Counted from the stretch's first letter, positions 1 to 6,448 are shown. The stretch is DNA of 11,364 nucleotides from an uncultured Bacilli bacterium (GCA_949440065.1 CASRZP010000040.1:1-11364); one strand, 5' to 3'. The notes: generated by a model not told the origin, from the letters alone. A program made the numbers and translations.

Positions 1-206
1 ATGAACAGTATGACCAGTTTATTGATGATTTGGTAAAAGAAAAAGAAGAATTATTATCAGAAATTATGCATTTGAAGCAAGAAATTAGAAATTTAAAAAT
101 GAATATTGACATTGCTAAAATACCAGATAAAGAGGTAACAAATGCTGATATTTTAAGACGACTATCTCAACTTGAGAAGATTGTTTATGATAAGGATGAA
201 GAATAA
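1..206 (+). CDS. gpsB: GpsB cell-division/wall-synthesis coordinator, 3' end only
   Basis: The reading frame is already open at base 3 and ends at TAA 204-206, giving the last 67 residues; the start lies outside the window. GpsB is a small cytosolic DivIVA-family coiled-coil protein that links penicillin-binding proteins to the division and elongation machinery. The visible part has a heptad-like charged helix (FIDDLVKEKEELLSEI, LKQEIRNLKM), a short linker, and the C-terminal motif NADILRRLSQLEKIV. That motif closely matches the trimerising C-terminus of Bacillus GpsB (as I recall it, FDILKRLSNLEKHVF). Location directly upstream of the RNase P RNA gene is the Bacillus arrangement. The last five bases (202-206) are shared with the P1 helix of that RNA. 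DivIVA itself is an alternative, but the short C-terminus and the rnpB neighbour favour GpsB. Confidence 0.85.
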   Translation, partial: EQYDQFIDDLVKEKEELLSEIMHLKQEIRNLKMNIDIAKIPDKEVTNADILRRLSQLEKIVYDKDEE

Positions 207-554
207 TATTTAGACAAACGCTATATAGTAATATATAGAGGAAAGTCCATGCTCGCAAAAGCTGAGATGCTTTTAGTGATCGTGTTTAGGGAAAAAATAA
301 CCTAAAGTAGAGGTAACTCTAACGGCGTCTATAGTCTAAGGCCAATATGGTTACTGATGAAAAGACGTAAAGTGCCACAGTGACGAATTTTTAAGAAATT
401 AAAAAGTGAAACGAGGTAAACCCCACGAGCGAGAAACCCAAATTTTGGTAGGGGAGCTTTGATGAAGGAAGTAAACGGAGTCAAGGACTGAATTTTTCAG
501 TAGATAGATGTTTGTCGCCTTTTTAGGTACAGAACATGGCTTATAAATATTATT
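202..554 (+). ncRNA. rnpB: RNase P RNA, bacterial type B
   Basis: This is the catalytic RNA that removes 5' leaders from pre-tRNAs together with the RnpA protein. Conserved blocks are visible: the 5' half of P4 at 238-256 (GAGGAAAGTCCATGCTCGC), the 3' half of P4 at 534-543 (ACATGGCTTA), the block at 369-387 (AAGTGCCACAGTGACGAA), and GAGAAACCC at 431-439. GGTAGGGGA at 447-455 is the loop that pairs with the tRNA CCA end. Helices I can pair: P1 202-212 with 544-554 (11 bp, perfect), P2 213-219 with 510-516, P3 221-227 with 232-238 closed by a GTAA tetraloop, and P18 488-492 with 496-500. The overall pattern is that of Bacillus RNase P RNA. At about 353 nt it is shorter than the roughly 400 nt of Bacillus; the P19 arm is reduced to a few pairs near 518-528. 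The ends are set by P1. A TATGAT at 186-191 could be a -10 element, without a good -35. Confidence 0.95.
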
Positions 555-572
555 TTTGTTAACCATGAAAGT

Positions 573-602
573 AGGAAATAAAGAGTTTATTTTTCCTTTT
601 TC
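573..602 (+). terminator. Probable rho-independent terminator of rnpB
   Basis: Stem AGGAAATAAA (573-582) pairs with 586-597 across the 3-nt loop GAG, with a two-T bulge on the 3' side. It is followed by TTTTTC at 597-602. It lies 19 nt past the P1 helix of RNase P RNA, where a terminator is expected. Its position also argues that coding for the next gene does not begin before it. Confidence 0.5.
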
Positions 603-624
603 ATTATGGATTGAGGTGCTGTTA

Positions 625-1128
625 TTGAAAGAACTAGGAGAATTTTTAAAAGAAGCAAGAGAAAATAACGGGGTTAGTATTGAAGAAGCTAGTGATGATT
701 TAAAATTATCACCTAGTGCCCTTGATAATATTGAAAGTGGTAACACGAGAGCTTTTAACGATATGTTTGTGCTAAAAAATAATGTACGTGATTATGCAAA
801 GTATTTAGGATTAGATCCTAATCAAGTGTTAGATGAATTTAATGATTTTTTATTTGAACATACATCTAAAATATCATTAGACGACATTATGGAAGCAAAG
901 AAAAATGCTGTTGAACAGGAAGAGAAGGAAGAAAAAAAGAAGATTCGTTCGCCTTATACAATGATTAAAGAAAAGAAAAATCGTGTTAAACCTATTTTAA
1001 TTATTTTGTCAATTACCTTTATTATTGTTTTTACGTTATATTTATTGTTAAGAAGGAGCACAAATGATAGGGTTATTGATAGTGAATTGCAAGCAAGGGA
1101 GGCGATTAGTGTTGAATGCACCTACTAA
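625..1128 (+). CDS. RodZ/YmfM-like membrane-anchored helix-turn-helix protein
   Basis: A 167-aa protein with three parts. Residues 1-75 form a Xre-type helix-turn-helix of the RodZ class (LGEFLKEARENNGVSIEEAS, then LSPSALDNIESGN). A charged Lys/Glu linker follows at about 90-120. One transmembrane helix (about 123-143, VKPILIILSITFIIVFTLY) leads to a short outside tail of about 24 residues. RodZ-type proteins tie MreB filaments to the membrane for rod-shape elongation; the long periplasmic domain of E. coli RodZ is absent here. I chose TTG 625 because GAGGTG at 613-618 is well placed and the conserved KELGEFLKEAR begins there. The frame runs open upstream to TTG 556, but that stretch contains the rnpB terminator and resembles no family sequence. 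The 3' end overlaps pgsA by 20 bp, matching the Bacillus ymfM-pgsA order and suggesting translational coupling. Family assignment is good; a shape role is inference. Confidence 0.75.
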   Translation: MKELGEFLKEARENNGVSIEEASDDLKLSPSALDNIESGNTRAFNDMFVLKNNVRDYAKYLGLDPNQVLDEFNDFLFEHTSKISLDDIMEAKKNAVEQEEKEEKKKIRSPYTMIKEKKNRVKPILIILSITFIIVFTLYLLLRRSTNDRVIDSELQAREAISVECTY

Positions 1129-1705
1129 AATTACTTGGGTAAGAATAATTTTATCGATAGTAATTATTGCGGTTTTATGTTTTCCTTTTTATTCAATGGG
1201 TATTAACTTTCCAAGGTATTTAGTGCATGGTGTTTACCTGGACAGTAAATATTTAATCGCTGGAGTTATCTTTATTTTAGCTTGTATTACTGACTTTTTT
1301 GATGGAGCATTAGCAAGAAAGAAAAACCAAGTCACGGATACAGGGAAAATTCTTGATTCGATTGCTGATAAAATTTTGGTAGATTCTATTTTAATTATTT
1401 TAGCAAGCGATGGGCTAATTTCTGTGTTTATTCCTGTTGTCGTGGTGCTACGTGATATTGTGGTTGATGCGATTAAAATGGAAGCAGGAAGAAAAGGAAA
1501 AGTTGTTGCTGCTATAGCATCAGGAAAATTGAAAACAGCTAGTTTAATGCTAGGAATTATTTTTACCTTATTTTATAATTTGCCTTATGAGTTTTGGAAT
1601 ATTCAAGTAGCAGACTTCCTTTTATATTTTGCATCTATTATGGCAATATTTTCTGCCATAGAGTATTATCATTTAAATAAAAATTTATTAAAAAATGTTG
1701 AATAG
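1109..1705 (+). CDS. pgsA: CDP-diacylglycerol-glycerol-3-phosphate 3-phosphatidyltransferase
   Basis: PgsA makes phosphatidylglycerol phosphate from CDP-diacylglycerol and glycerol-3-phosphate, the committed step to phosphatidylglycerol, in the cytoplasmic membrane. The full CDP-alcohol phosphotransferase signature is present: D62-x2-D65-G66-x2-A69-R70-x8-G79-x3-D83-x3-D87, inside ITDFFDGALARKKNQVTD and the following residues. Several hydrophobic segments surround it (about 11-30, 47-60, 91-118, 143-157, 168-185). The length of 198 aa is normal for the family. GTG 1109 is chosen because AAGGGAGG (1095-1102) lies 6 nt upstream and the resulting MLNAPTKITWVRI aligns without a gap to the Bacillus N-terminus as I recall it. 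TTG 1112, the next codon, is the alternative. It overlaps the upstream RodZ-like gene and shares its transcript. In Bacillus cinA and then recA follow; here recA follows directly. Confidence 0.93.
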   Translation: MLNAPTKITWVRIILSIVIIAVLCFPFYSMGINFPRYLVHGVYLDSKYLIAGVIFILACITDFFDGALARKKNQVTDTGKILDSIADKILVDSILIILASDGLISVFIPVVVVLRDIVVDAIKMEAGRKGKVVAAIASGKLKTASLMLGIIFTLFYNLPYEFWNIQVADFLLYFASIMAIFSAIEYYHLNKNLLKNVE

Positions 1706-1725
1706 TGCTTTTTTGCACTTTTTTT
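1704..1725 (+). terminator. Terminator after pgsA
   Basis: AGTGC (1704-1708) pairs with GCACT (1715-1719) around a T6 loop, and seven T follow from 1719. The hairpin begins inside the pgsA stop codon. The stem is short (5 bp), but the T-tract is long. Confidence 0.6.
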
Positions 1726-1804
1726 ATGGAAAAAAAAAGGATTTTGCTCTAGAGAATTTCTTGTTTTCTTTGCGTGTTCATGTGCAAATTGCCAAAAGAT
1801 GGAT

Positions 1805-1833
1805 TTGCAAATTTTATTTAACTATGATAGTAT
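1805..1833 (+). promoter_or_regulatory. Possible upstream promoter of recA
   Basis: TTGCAA (1805-1810) and TAGTAT (1828-1833) are separated by 17 bp. The -35 lies inside the 10-bp palindrome ATTTGCAAAT (1803-1812). An overlapping TATGAT at 1823-1828 has a spacer that is too short. I see no Bacillus-type LexA box (CGAAC-N4-GTTCG) anywhere in the 227-bp gap 1706-1932. Confidence 0.35.
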
Positions 1834-1879
1834 GCAATCAAAAGACGTAATTTCATAGACATTTAGTCCGTCAAGTGGT

Positions 1880-1908
1880 TTGCATTTTGAATAAAACTAG
1901 TGTAGAAT
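1880..1908 (+). promoter_or_regulatory. Probable proximal recA promoter
   Basis: TTGCAT (1880-1885), a 17-bp spacer and TAGAAT (1903-1908) predict transcription starting near 1915. That leaves a short leader that still includes the Shine-Dalgarno AGGAGG at 1923-1928. Confidence 0.55.
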
Positions 1909-1932
1909 GAAATTAACGATATAGGAGGAATT

Positions 1933-2979
1933 ATGTTAAAGACAGCAGACAAAGATAAAGCCTTAGAACAAGCTTTAGAAAGTATTGAAAAACAATTTGG
2001 AAAAGGTTCTATTATGAAGCTAGGAGAAAGTAAACACATGAAAATTGATGTTTGTTCGACTGGTTCCCTATCCTTAGATATCGCTTTAGGTGTTGGCGGT
2101 TTTCCACGAGGTAGAATCATAGAAATCTATGGTCCAGAATCAAGTGGTAAAACAACCATTGCCCTTCATGCGATTGCCGAAGTGCAAAAGTTAGGTGGAC
2201 GAGCTGCTTTTATTGATGCTGAACATGCCTTAGATCCTGTTTATGCTAAAGCTCTAGGGGTAAATATTGATGAATTACTTTTAGCTCAACCTGATACAGG
2301 AGAACAGGCTTTAGAAATTTGTGAAGCGTTAGTTCGTAGTGAAGCGGTTAGTATTGTTGTTATCGATAGTGTGGCTGCCTTGGTTCCTCAAGCAGAAATT
2401 GATGGGGAAATGGGTGATTCACACGTTGGGCTACAAGCTAGATTAATGAGCCAAGCCTTAAGAAAGTTATCTGGTGTTATTAACAAAACGAATACGATTG
2501 CGATTTTTATTAACCAGTTAAGAGAAAAAGTTGGGGTGATGTTTGGAAATCCTGAGACAACTCCTGGTGGTAGAGCGTTAAAGTTCTATGCTTCTGTTCG
2601 TTTAGATATTCGTCGTAGTGAAGCGATTAAACTAGGTGATAGTGTCATTGGAAATAAAACGAATATTAAGATTGTTAAAAATAAAGTGGCACCTCCTTTT
2701 AAAACAGCGACTGTTGATATTATGTATGGTGAAGGAATTAGTCATGTAGGGGAGTTAATTGACCTTGGATGTGAGTGTAATATTATTGAAAAAAGTGGGG
2801 CATGGTTTTCTTATAAGGGTGAAAAGCTTGGACAAGGAAAAGAAAATGTTAAATTGTTATTAAAAGAGCATCCAGAATTAAAGCAGGAAATTGATGATAG
2901 AATTCGTGAATTTTATGATATTGTTATTGATAATAAGAAAAAAGATGTCAAAGAAGATAAAAAGAAAAAGGAAGAATAG
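1933..2979 (+). CDS. recA: Recombinase RecA
   Basis: RecA polymerises on single-stranded DNA, drives homologous pairing and strand exchange with ATP, and as a filament promotes self-cleavage of LexA-type repressors. The 348-aa protein is of normal length. Walker A is GPESSGKT at 67-74, Walker B is VVIDS at 142-146, and the L2 DNA-binding loop region INQLREKVGVMFGNPETT spans about 193-210 with the switch glutamine Q194. The N-terminal polymerisation helix (ALEQALESIEKQFGKGSIMKLG) and the C-terminal domain are intact. The tail is lysine-rich (DNKKKDVKEDKKKKEE), whereas many RecA tails are acidic. ATG 1933 has AGGAGG 4 nt upstream. It has its own promoter and no recognisable SOS box, so damage control may be absent or use an unfamiliar operator. 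Confidence 0.98.
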   Translation: MLKTADKDKALEQALESIEKQFGKGSIMKLGESKHMKIDVCSTGSLSLDIALGVGGFPRGRIIEIYGPESSGKTTIALHAIAEVQKLGGRAAFIDAEHALDPVYAKALGVNIDELLLAQPDTGEQALEICEALVRSEAVSIVVIDSVAALVPQAEIDGEMGDSHVGLQARLMSQALRKLSGVINKTNTIAIFINQLREKVGVMFGNPETTPGGRALKFYASVRLDIRRSEAIKLGDSVIGNKTNIKIVKNKVAPPFKTATVDIMYGEGISHVGELIDLGCECNIIEKSGAWFSYKGEKLGQGKENVKLLLKEHPELKQEIDDRIREFYDIVIDNKKKDVKEDKKKKEE

Positions 2980-3004
2980 CAATGAGGCAATAAACTTCCT
3001 TTTT
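2965..3004 (+). terminator. Hairpin over the recA stop codon, possible terminator
   Basis: AAAAAGGAAG (2965-2974) and CTTCCTTTTT (2995-3004) form a perfect 10-bp inverted repeat with a 20-nt loop that holds the recA TAG (2977-2979). The T run is part of the stem and nothing T-rich follows it directly, so termination may be partial and let some recA transcripts continue into murE. Confidence 0.45.
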
Positions 3005-3062
3005 GTGTATTAAAAAAATTAATTATTTTCACCTTTTTAGGCTGTTTCCCATAAATTATAGT

Positions 3063-4487
3063 ATGAAAAAATTAAATGAATTTACTACTAGTAGTTTACC
3101 ACTTGAAATTAAAAATATTAAAATTGACTCTAGAAAAGTAGAGCAAGGGGACCTTTTCGTGTGCATTCATGGAAAAAATTGTGACCATCACGAGTTCATT
3201 TCATCCGCAATTAAGAAAGGAGCAAGTGCAATAGTTGTGGATAAGGAGGTATCTAGTAGTGTTCCTATCATTCAAGTAGAAAATACCAATCAAGCATTAA
3301 TTGAACTTTGTGAAAAATTTTATGATGTTTCTAACTTATCCTTAATTGGGGTAACAGGAACAGATGGAAAAACAACAACTTCTACTTTGATTTATCACTT
3401 AATGAATTCCTTTTATAAAACTGCTTACTTTGGAACAAATGGTTTTCATTTATCGAATGGAGAAAAAGGACAATTAGAAAATACTACACCTTTAATTGAT
3501 GATTTGTATCGTTTATTAGAAAAAGTTAAAAAGACTAACCATCAGTATGCGGTTATGGAGGTATCAAGTGAAGCATTAAAATATAAGCGAGTAGGAGATT
3601 TATCTTTTACTATTGGAATACTAACCAATATTACTGAAGACCATTTAGATGTGCATCAAGGAATGGAAGACTATATTTTATCAAAAGCAAAATTATTTGA
3701 ACGTGTAAAAGAAGATGGATACTCTATTATTAATTTAGATGATGAACATGCCCAAGAGATTATTCCTCATTGTCATGGACAAGTTTTCACTTATGGACAA
3801 ACTCCTGAATGTCATTTTTATATTCATGATATCAAAGAAAATGGAGAATTTATTATTACGTATCAAGGAAAAGATTATCCAGTGAAAACACCACTTATTG
3901 GATTATATAATATCTATAATGTAACATCTAGTTTACTAGCGTGTACACTTCTTGGATTACCTTTAGTAAAATTGATTGAAAAAGTTGCCTTAATTAATCA
4001 TATTGATGGACGTGGAGAATTTTTAGACTATGGACAACCTTACCAAATTTTTTTAGATTATGCTCATACAGAAAATGCATTATCTCAAGTGTTAACAGCA
4101 TTAAAAAGAAAGGAACATCAGAAGTTAATTGTCGTTCTTGGTTCTGCAGGTGGTAGAGAAAAAGAAAAACGTCCTAAAATGGGAAATGTTGTATTAGAAA
4201 ATGCTAATATGGTAGTCTTTACTATGGATGATCCAAGAAATGAGAACGTATTTGATATTATTAGGGATTTAATCAAAGAAAGTAAAAAGATGAATTATGT
4301 GATTATTGTGAATCGAAAAGATGCTATTTTCTATGCTTTATCGATTGCTAAAGAAAATGATATTGTGGCAATACTAGGAAAAGGTCGGGATAATTATATG
4401 GCAATAGAAAATAAAAAAATTCCTTATTCTGATATTGATGTGATTGAACTTTTTTTCAAAGAAAAGGATAAAAAGGAATCTAATTAA
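3063..4487 (+). CDS. murE: MurE-type UDP-MurNAc-tripeptide synthetase
   Basis: MurE adds the third amino acid (meso-diaminopimelate or L-lysine) to UDP-MurNAc-L-Ala-D-Glu in the cytosol, using ATP. The 474-aa protein carries the Mur-ligase signatures in order: the N-terminal UDP-binding region with IDSRKVEQGDLFVCIHG (21-37), P-loop GVTGTDGKTTT (96-106), TTPL (141-144), TNITEDHLDVH (188-198), SKAKLF (207-212) with the lysine expected to be carbamoylated, DGRGEF (315-320), DYAHTENAL (332-340), GSAGGREKEKRPKMG (360-374), MDDPRNEN (388-395) and GKGRDNYM (439-446). The third-residue motif is DDPR rather than DNPR (DAP type) or DNPA (lysine type of Staphylococcus). The usual EVSSHAL reads EVSSEAL at 166-172. 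The arginine favours DAP, but substrate choice is unsettled. ATG 3063 has no Shine-Dalgarno. A frame extension to TTG 3003 adds 20 residues that do not look like MurE. It follows recA; pbpX sits near there in Bacillus. Confidence 0.88.
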   Translation: MKKLNEFTTSSLPLEIKNIKIDSRKVEQGDLFVCIHGKNCDHHEFISSAIKKGASAIVVDKEVSSSVPIIQVENTNQALIELCEKFYDVSNLSLIGVTGTDGKTTTSTLIYHLMNSFYKTAYFGTNGFHLSNGEKGQLENTTPLIDDLYRLLEKVKKTNHQYAVMEVSSEALKYKRVGDLSFTIGILTNITEDHLDVHQGMEDYILSKAKLFERVKEDGYSIINLDDEHAQEIIPHCHGQVFTYGQTPECHFYIHDIKENGEFIITYQGKDYPVKTPLIGLYNIYNVTSSLLACTLLGLPLVKLIEKVALINHIDGRGEFLDYGQPYQIFLDYAHTENALSQVLTALKRKEHQKLIVVLGSAGGREKEKRPKMGNVVLENANMVVFTMDDPRNENVFDIIRDLIKESKKMNYVIIVNRKDAIFYALSIAKENDIVAILGKGRDNYMAIENKKIPYSDIDVIELFFKEKDKKESN

Positions 4488-4550
4488 AGAATTTGAGAAA
4501 TATACACCGAGTGAAACGATTATTGCTAGTTCAACATCGAGTGGAAAAAT

Positions 4551-4580
4551 AAATTGTTAAGGAAAAATCTTTAACAATTT
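4551..4580 (+). terminator. Possible terminator after murE
   Basis: AAATTGTTAA (4551-4560) and TTAACAATTT (4571-4580) make a perfect 10-bp A/T-rich stem with a 10-nt loop, followed by TCCCCTTATTTTC. There is no clean T-tract, so termination strength is doubtful. It sits in the 209-bp gap 4488-4696, upstream of the rny promoter. Confidence 0.4.
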
Positions 4581-4626
4581 TCCCCTTATTTTCTCGCATA
4601 TTAATGGAAAAGCATAATTCTTACCC

Positions 4627-4655
4627 TTGACACAATAGGGAAAGACTTTTAAAAT
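4627..4655 (+). promoter_or_regulatory. Strong sigma-A-type promoter of rny
   Basis: A perfect -35 TTGACA (4627-4632), a 17-bp spacer and -10 TAAAAT (4650-4655) predict a start near 4662 and a leader of about 50 nt to the rny ATG. It is among the best promoter matches in the window. Confidence 0.8.
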
Positions 4656-4711
4656 AGAAATAGATTATGATGGCTTTAAGTTCACATTAATCTAGAATGG
4701 AGAATAATATA

Positions 4712-6265
4712 ATGCATGAATTTTTATACTCCATTTTACTAATTTTTATTGGTTTATTAGTCGGAATCTTAGGAACATTCTTGATTAACCTCATTCGTGT
4801 GAATAACGCGTCAAAAAAGATTGAAGAATTGTTAAATGAGGGAAAAAAGAATGCTGAACAAGCAAAACGCGACTATTTATTAGAGGCAAAAGAAGAGGCT
4901 CATCAATTAAAAGTCGATTTCGAAAAAGAGGTAAAAGAGAAAAAGGCTGAATTGAAAGAGTCAGAAGAACGCTTGATACAACGAGAAAAAAACATGGATA
5001 AACGAGATGAACTTTACCAAAAGAGGGAGAGTGTTTTAGACGAGCGCGAAGAAAAATTAAGTGAACGCCAAAAAGAACTACAAAATGAATATAGTAAAGT
5101 GGAAGAATTGAAAGAAGAACAAATGGAACTTTTGCAACAAACTTCTAATCTAAGTAGGGAAGAAGCCCGCGAATTGGTGCTAAATAAAGTACAAGTAGCG
5201 ATGACAAAAGAGTTAACAGCGTACATGAAAGAGCGAGAAAATGAAGCTCGCTTGGAGGCAGATAAGAAAGCTAAGGACTTGATTGTTAATAGTATGCAAA
5301 AGTATGCCGCTGATGTTGCTAGTGAACAAACAGTAACGGTTGTGGAACTTCCTAATGAGGAAATGAAGGGGAGAATCATTGGACGTGAGGGTAGAAATAT
5401 TCGAACGATTGAAGCCATCACTGGGGTAGATTTGATTATTGATGATACTCCTGAAGCAGTAGTGTTATCTAGTTTTGACCCTTTGCGTCGTGAGATTGCA
5501 AGGATTACTTTAGAAACACTAATTAAGGATGGTAGAATTCATCCAACGAGAATTGAAGAGTTATATGATAAAGTAAGTAAGGATACTAGAGAAAAGATTA
5601 TCGAATTAGGAAATGATGCTTTGTTTGACTTAGGAATTACAAAGATGGATCCTGAGTTAGTAGAGTTAATTGGAAAGCTACATTTTAGAACGAGTTATGG
5701 ACAAAATGCATTAAAACATTCCATGGAAGTAGCACATTTAACAGGACTGTTAGCAGCAGAACTTGGAGAAAATGTGGCAATAGCAAAACGTGCAGGACTA
5801 TTACATGATATTGGTAAATCAATCGACCATGAAATGGAAGGAAGTCATGTAGAAATTGGACTTAATATTGCAAGAAAATTTAATGAGTCACCTATTGTAC
5901 TAAATGCAATCGCATCTCATCATGGTGATGTAGAAGCTGATTCTATTATTGCTGTATTGGTCAATGTTGCTGATACATTAAGTGCTTCTCGTCCAGGGGC
6001 TAGAAATGATTCTTTGGAAAATTATATTAAGAGATTGGAACAACTTGAAAAAGTGGCTAATGATATTGATGGAGTGGATAAGACTTTTGCTGTACAAGCA
6101 GGAAGAGAACTTAGAGTAATTGTGAATCCTTTAGAAATTGATGATTTAACCAGTCATAGAATCGCACGTGATGTGAAAGAAAAAATCGAGTCAACTATGC
6201 AGTACCCTGGTACGATTAAAATTACTGTAATTCGCGAAACAAGAGCACAAGAAGAAGCAAAATAA
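4712..6265 (+). CDS. rny: Ribonuclease Y
   Basis: RNase Y is the membrane-bound endoribonuclease that starts bulk mRNA decay in many Firmicutes. The 517-aa protein shows the standard order. A membrane anchor spans about 4-28 (FLYSILLIFIGLLVGILGTFL). A long charged coiled coil runs from about 33 to 200. The KH RNA-binding domain contains GRIIGREGRN (220-229). The HD metal-dependent nuclease domain has H336, H365-D366 in LLHDIGKS, HH at 403-404 and D421. The C-terminal region ends in ITVIRETRA. Length matches Bacillus RNase Y (520 aa). ATG 4712 is preferred because GGAG (4699-4702) lies 9 nt upstream; an in-frame ATG at 4697 would put its own start on that Shine-Dalgarno and has none before it. 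It has its own promoter, and a 39-codon ORF follows 18 nt after the stop. Confidence 0.97.
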   Translation: MHEFLYSILLIFIGLLVGILGTFLINLIRVNNASKKIEELLNEGKKNAEQAKRDYLLEAKEEAHQLKVDFEKEVKEKKAELKESEERLIQREKNMDKRDELYQKRESVLDEREEKLSERQKELQNEYSKVEELKEEQMELLQQTSNLSREEARELVLNKVQVAMTKELTAYMKERENEARLEADKKAKDLIVNSMQKYAADVASEQTVTVVELPNEEMKGRIIGREGRNIRTIEAITGVDLIIDDTPEAVVLSSFDPLRREIARITLETLIKDGRIHPTRIEELYDKVSKDTREKIIELGNDALFDLGITKMDPELVELIGKLHFRTSYGQNALKHSMEVAHLTGLLAAELGENVAIAKRAGLLHDIGKSIDHEMEGSHVEIGLNIARKFNESPIVLNAIASHHGDVEADSIIAVLVNVADTLSASRPGARNDSLENYIKRLEQLEKVANDIDGVDKTFAVQAGRELRVIVNPLEIDDLTSHRIARDVKEKIESTMQYPGTIKITVIRETRAQEEAK

Positions 6266-6283
6266 AAGAAGGAAGGTGTAAAA

Positions 6284-6403
6284 ATGATAGAATTAATCCA
6301 TCAATTTTGTTGTTTTTCACCTTGCTTTGTTTACCCTATATTAACTAGGGGGGCAGACCTTAAAATAAAGCTATTCAATAAGAGATACAAGAGCGAAGCA
6401 TAA
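6284..6403 (+). CDS. Putative 39-aa small protein downstream of rny
   Basis: ATG 6284 lies 18 nt after the rny stop, behind an unusually good Shine-Dalgarno (GGAAGGTG, 6271-6278). The ORF runs to TAA 6401-6403. The product begins MIELIHQFCCFSPCFVYPIL, a short hydrophobic, cysteine-bearing stretch (C9, C10, C14), and ends basic (KIKLFNKRYKSEA). A single short membrane-associated helix or a metal-binding CC...C group are both possible. I recognise no family. A run of six G (6348-6353) lies in codons 22-24, unusual in this AT-rich sequence. The stop codon falls in the loop of the terminator hairpin. Support is the ribosome site and the fit between rny and the terminator. It could instead be an untranslated tail or leader RNA. 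Confidence 0.4.
   Translation: MIELIHQFCCFSPCFVYPILTRGADLKIKLFNKRYKSEA
6314..6342 (+). promoter_or_regulatory. Weak candidate promoter for the surface protein
   Basis: TTTTCA (6314-6319) and TATATT (6337-6342) are 17 bp apart. If used, transcription would begin near 6349 and the hairpin at 6390-6419 would sit in the 5' leader of the downstream gene, where it could act as an attenuator. The match is modest; I see no better promoter between rny and the gene. Confidence 0.3.
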
Positions 6404-6419
6404 GCTTTCATTCTTTTTT
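6390..6419 (+). terminator. Terminator of the rny/small-ORF unit
   Basis: AGAG-C-GAAGC (6390-6399) pairs with 6404-6414 around an ATAA loop, with one mismatch, one G-T pair and a one-base bulge. A T6 run follows at 6414-6419. A competing longer fold pairs 6380-6393 with 6413-6426. The 39-codon ORF's TAA overlaps the loop. Confidence 0.55.
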
Positions 6420-6448
6420 GTGTCTTAAAAATAGGAGGAGTGAAATTA

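Noticed and set aside
106..133. TTGACA (106-111) in gpsB as an rnpB promoter.
   Set aside because: The only -10 at proper spacing (TAAAGA, 128-133) is poor, and it would add about 65 nt before P1.
399..746. Minus-strand open frame across RNase P RNA and the RodZ-like start.
   Set aside because: It runs antisense through a conserved structural RNA and has no ribosome site or family resemblance.
3003..3062. N-terminal extension of MurE from TTG 3003.
   Set aside because: No Shine-Dalgarno, the start overlaps the recA-end hairpin, and the added residues are unlike MurE; ATG 3063 fits the family.
4471..4559. An open frame after murE reading KEFEKYTPSETIIASSTSSGK, out of frame with murE, as a frameshifted tail or small gene.
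   Set aside because: No start codon or ribosome site of its own, and MurE already ends naturally after its last conserved motif.
4624..4640. CCCT...AGGG inverted repeat over the rny -35 as an operator.
   Set aside because: Only four pairs; too short to support.
5014..5421. Minus-strand open frame under RNase Y (serine-rich).
   Set aside because: It is the reverse complement of the Glu/Lys-rich coiled coil, which typically gives Ser/Leu/Phe-rich shadows.
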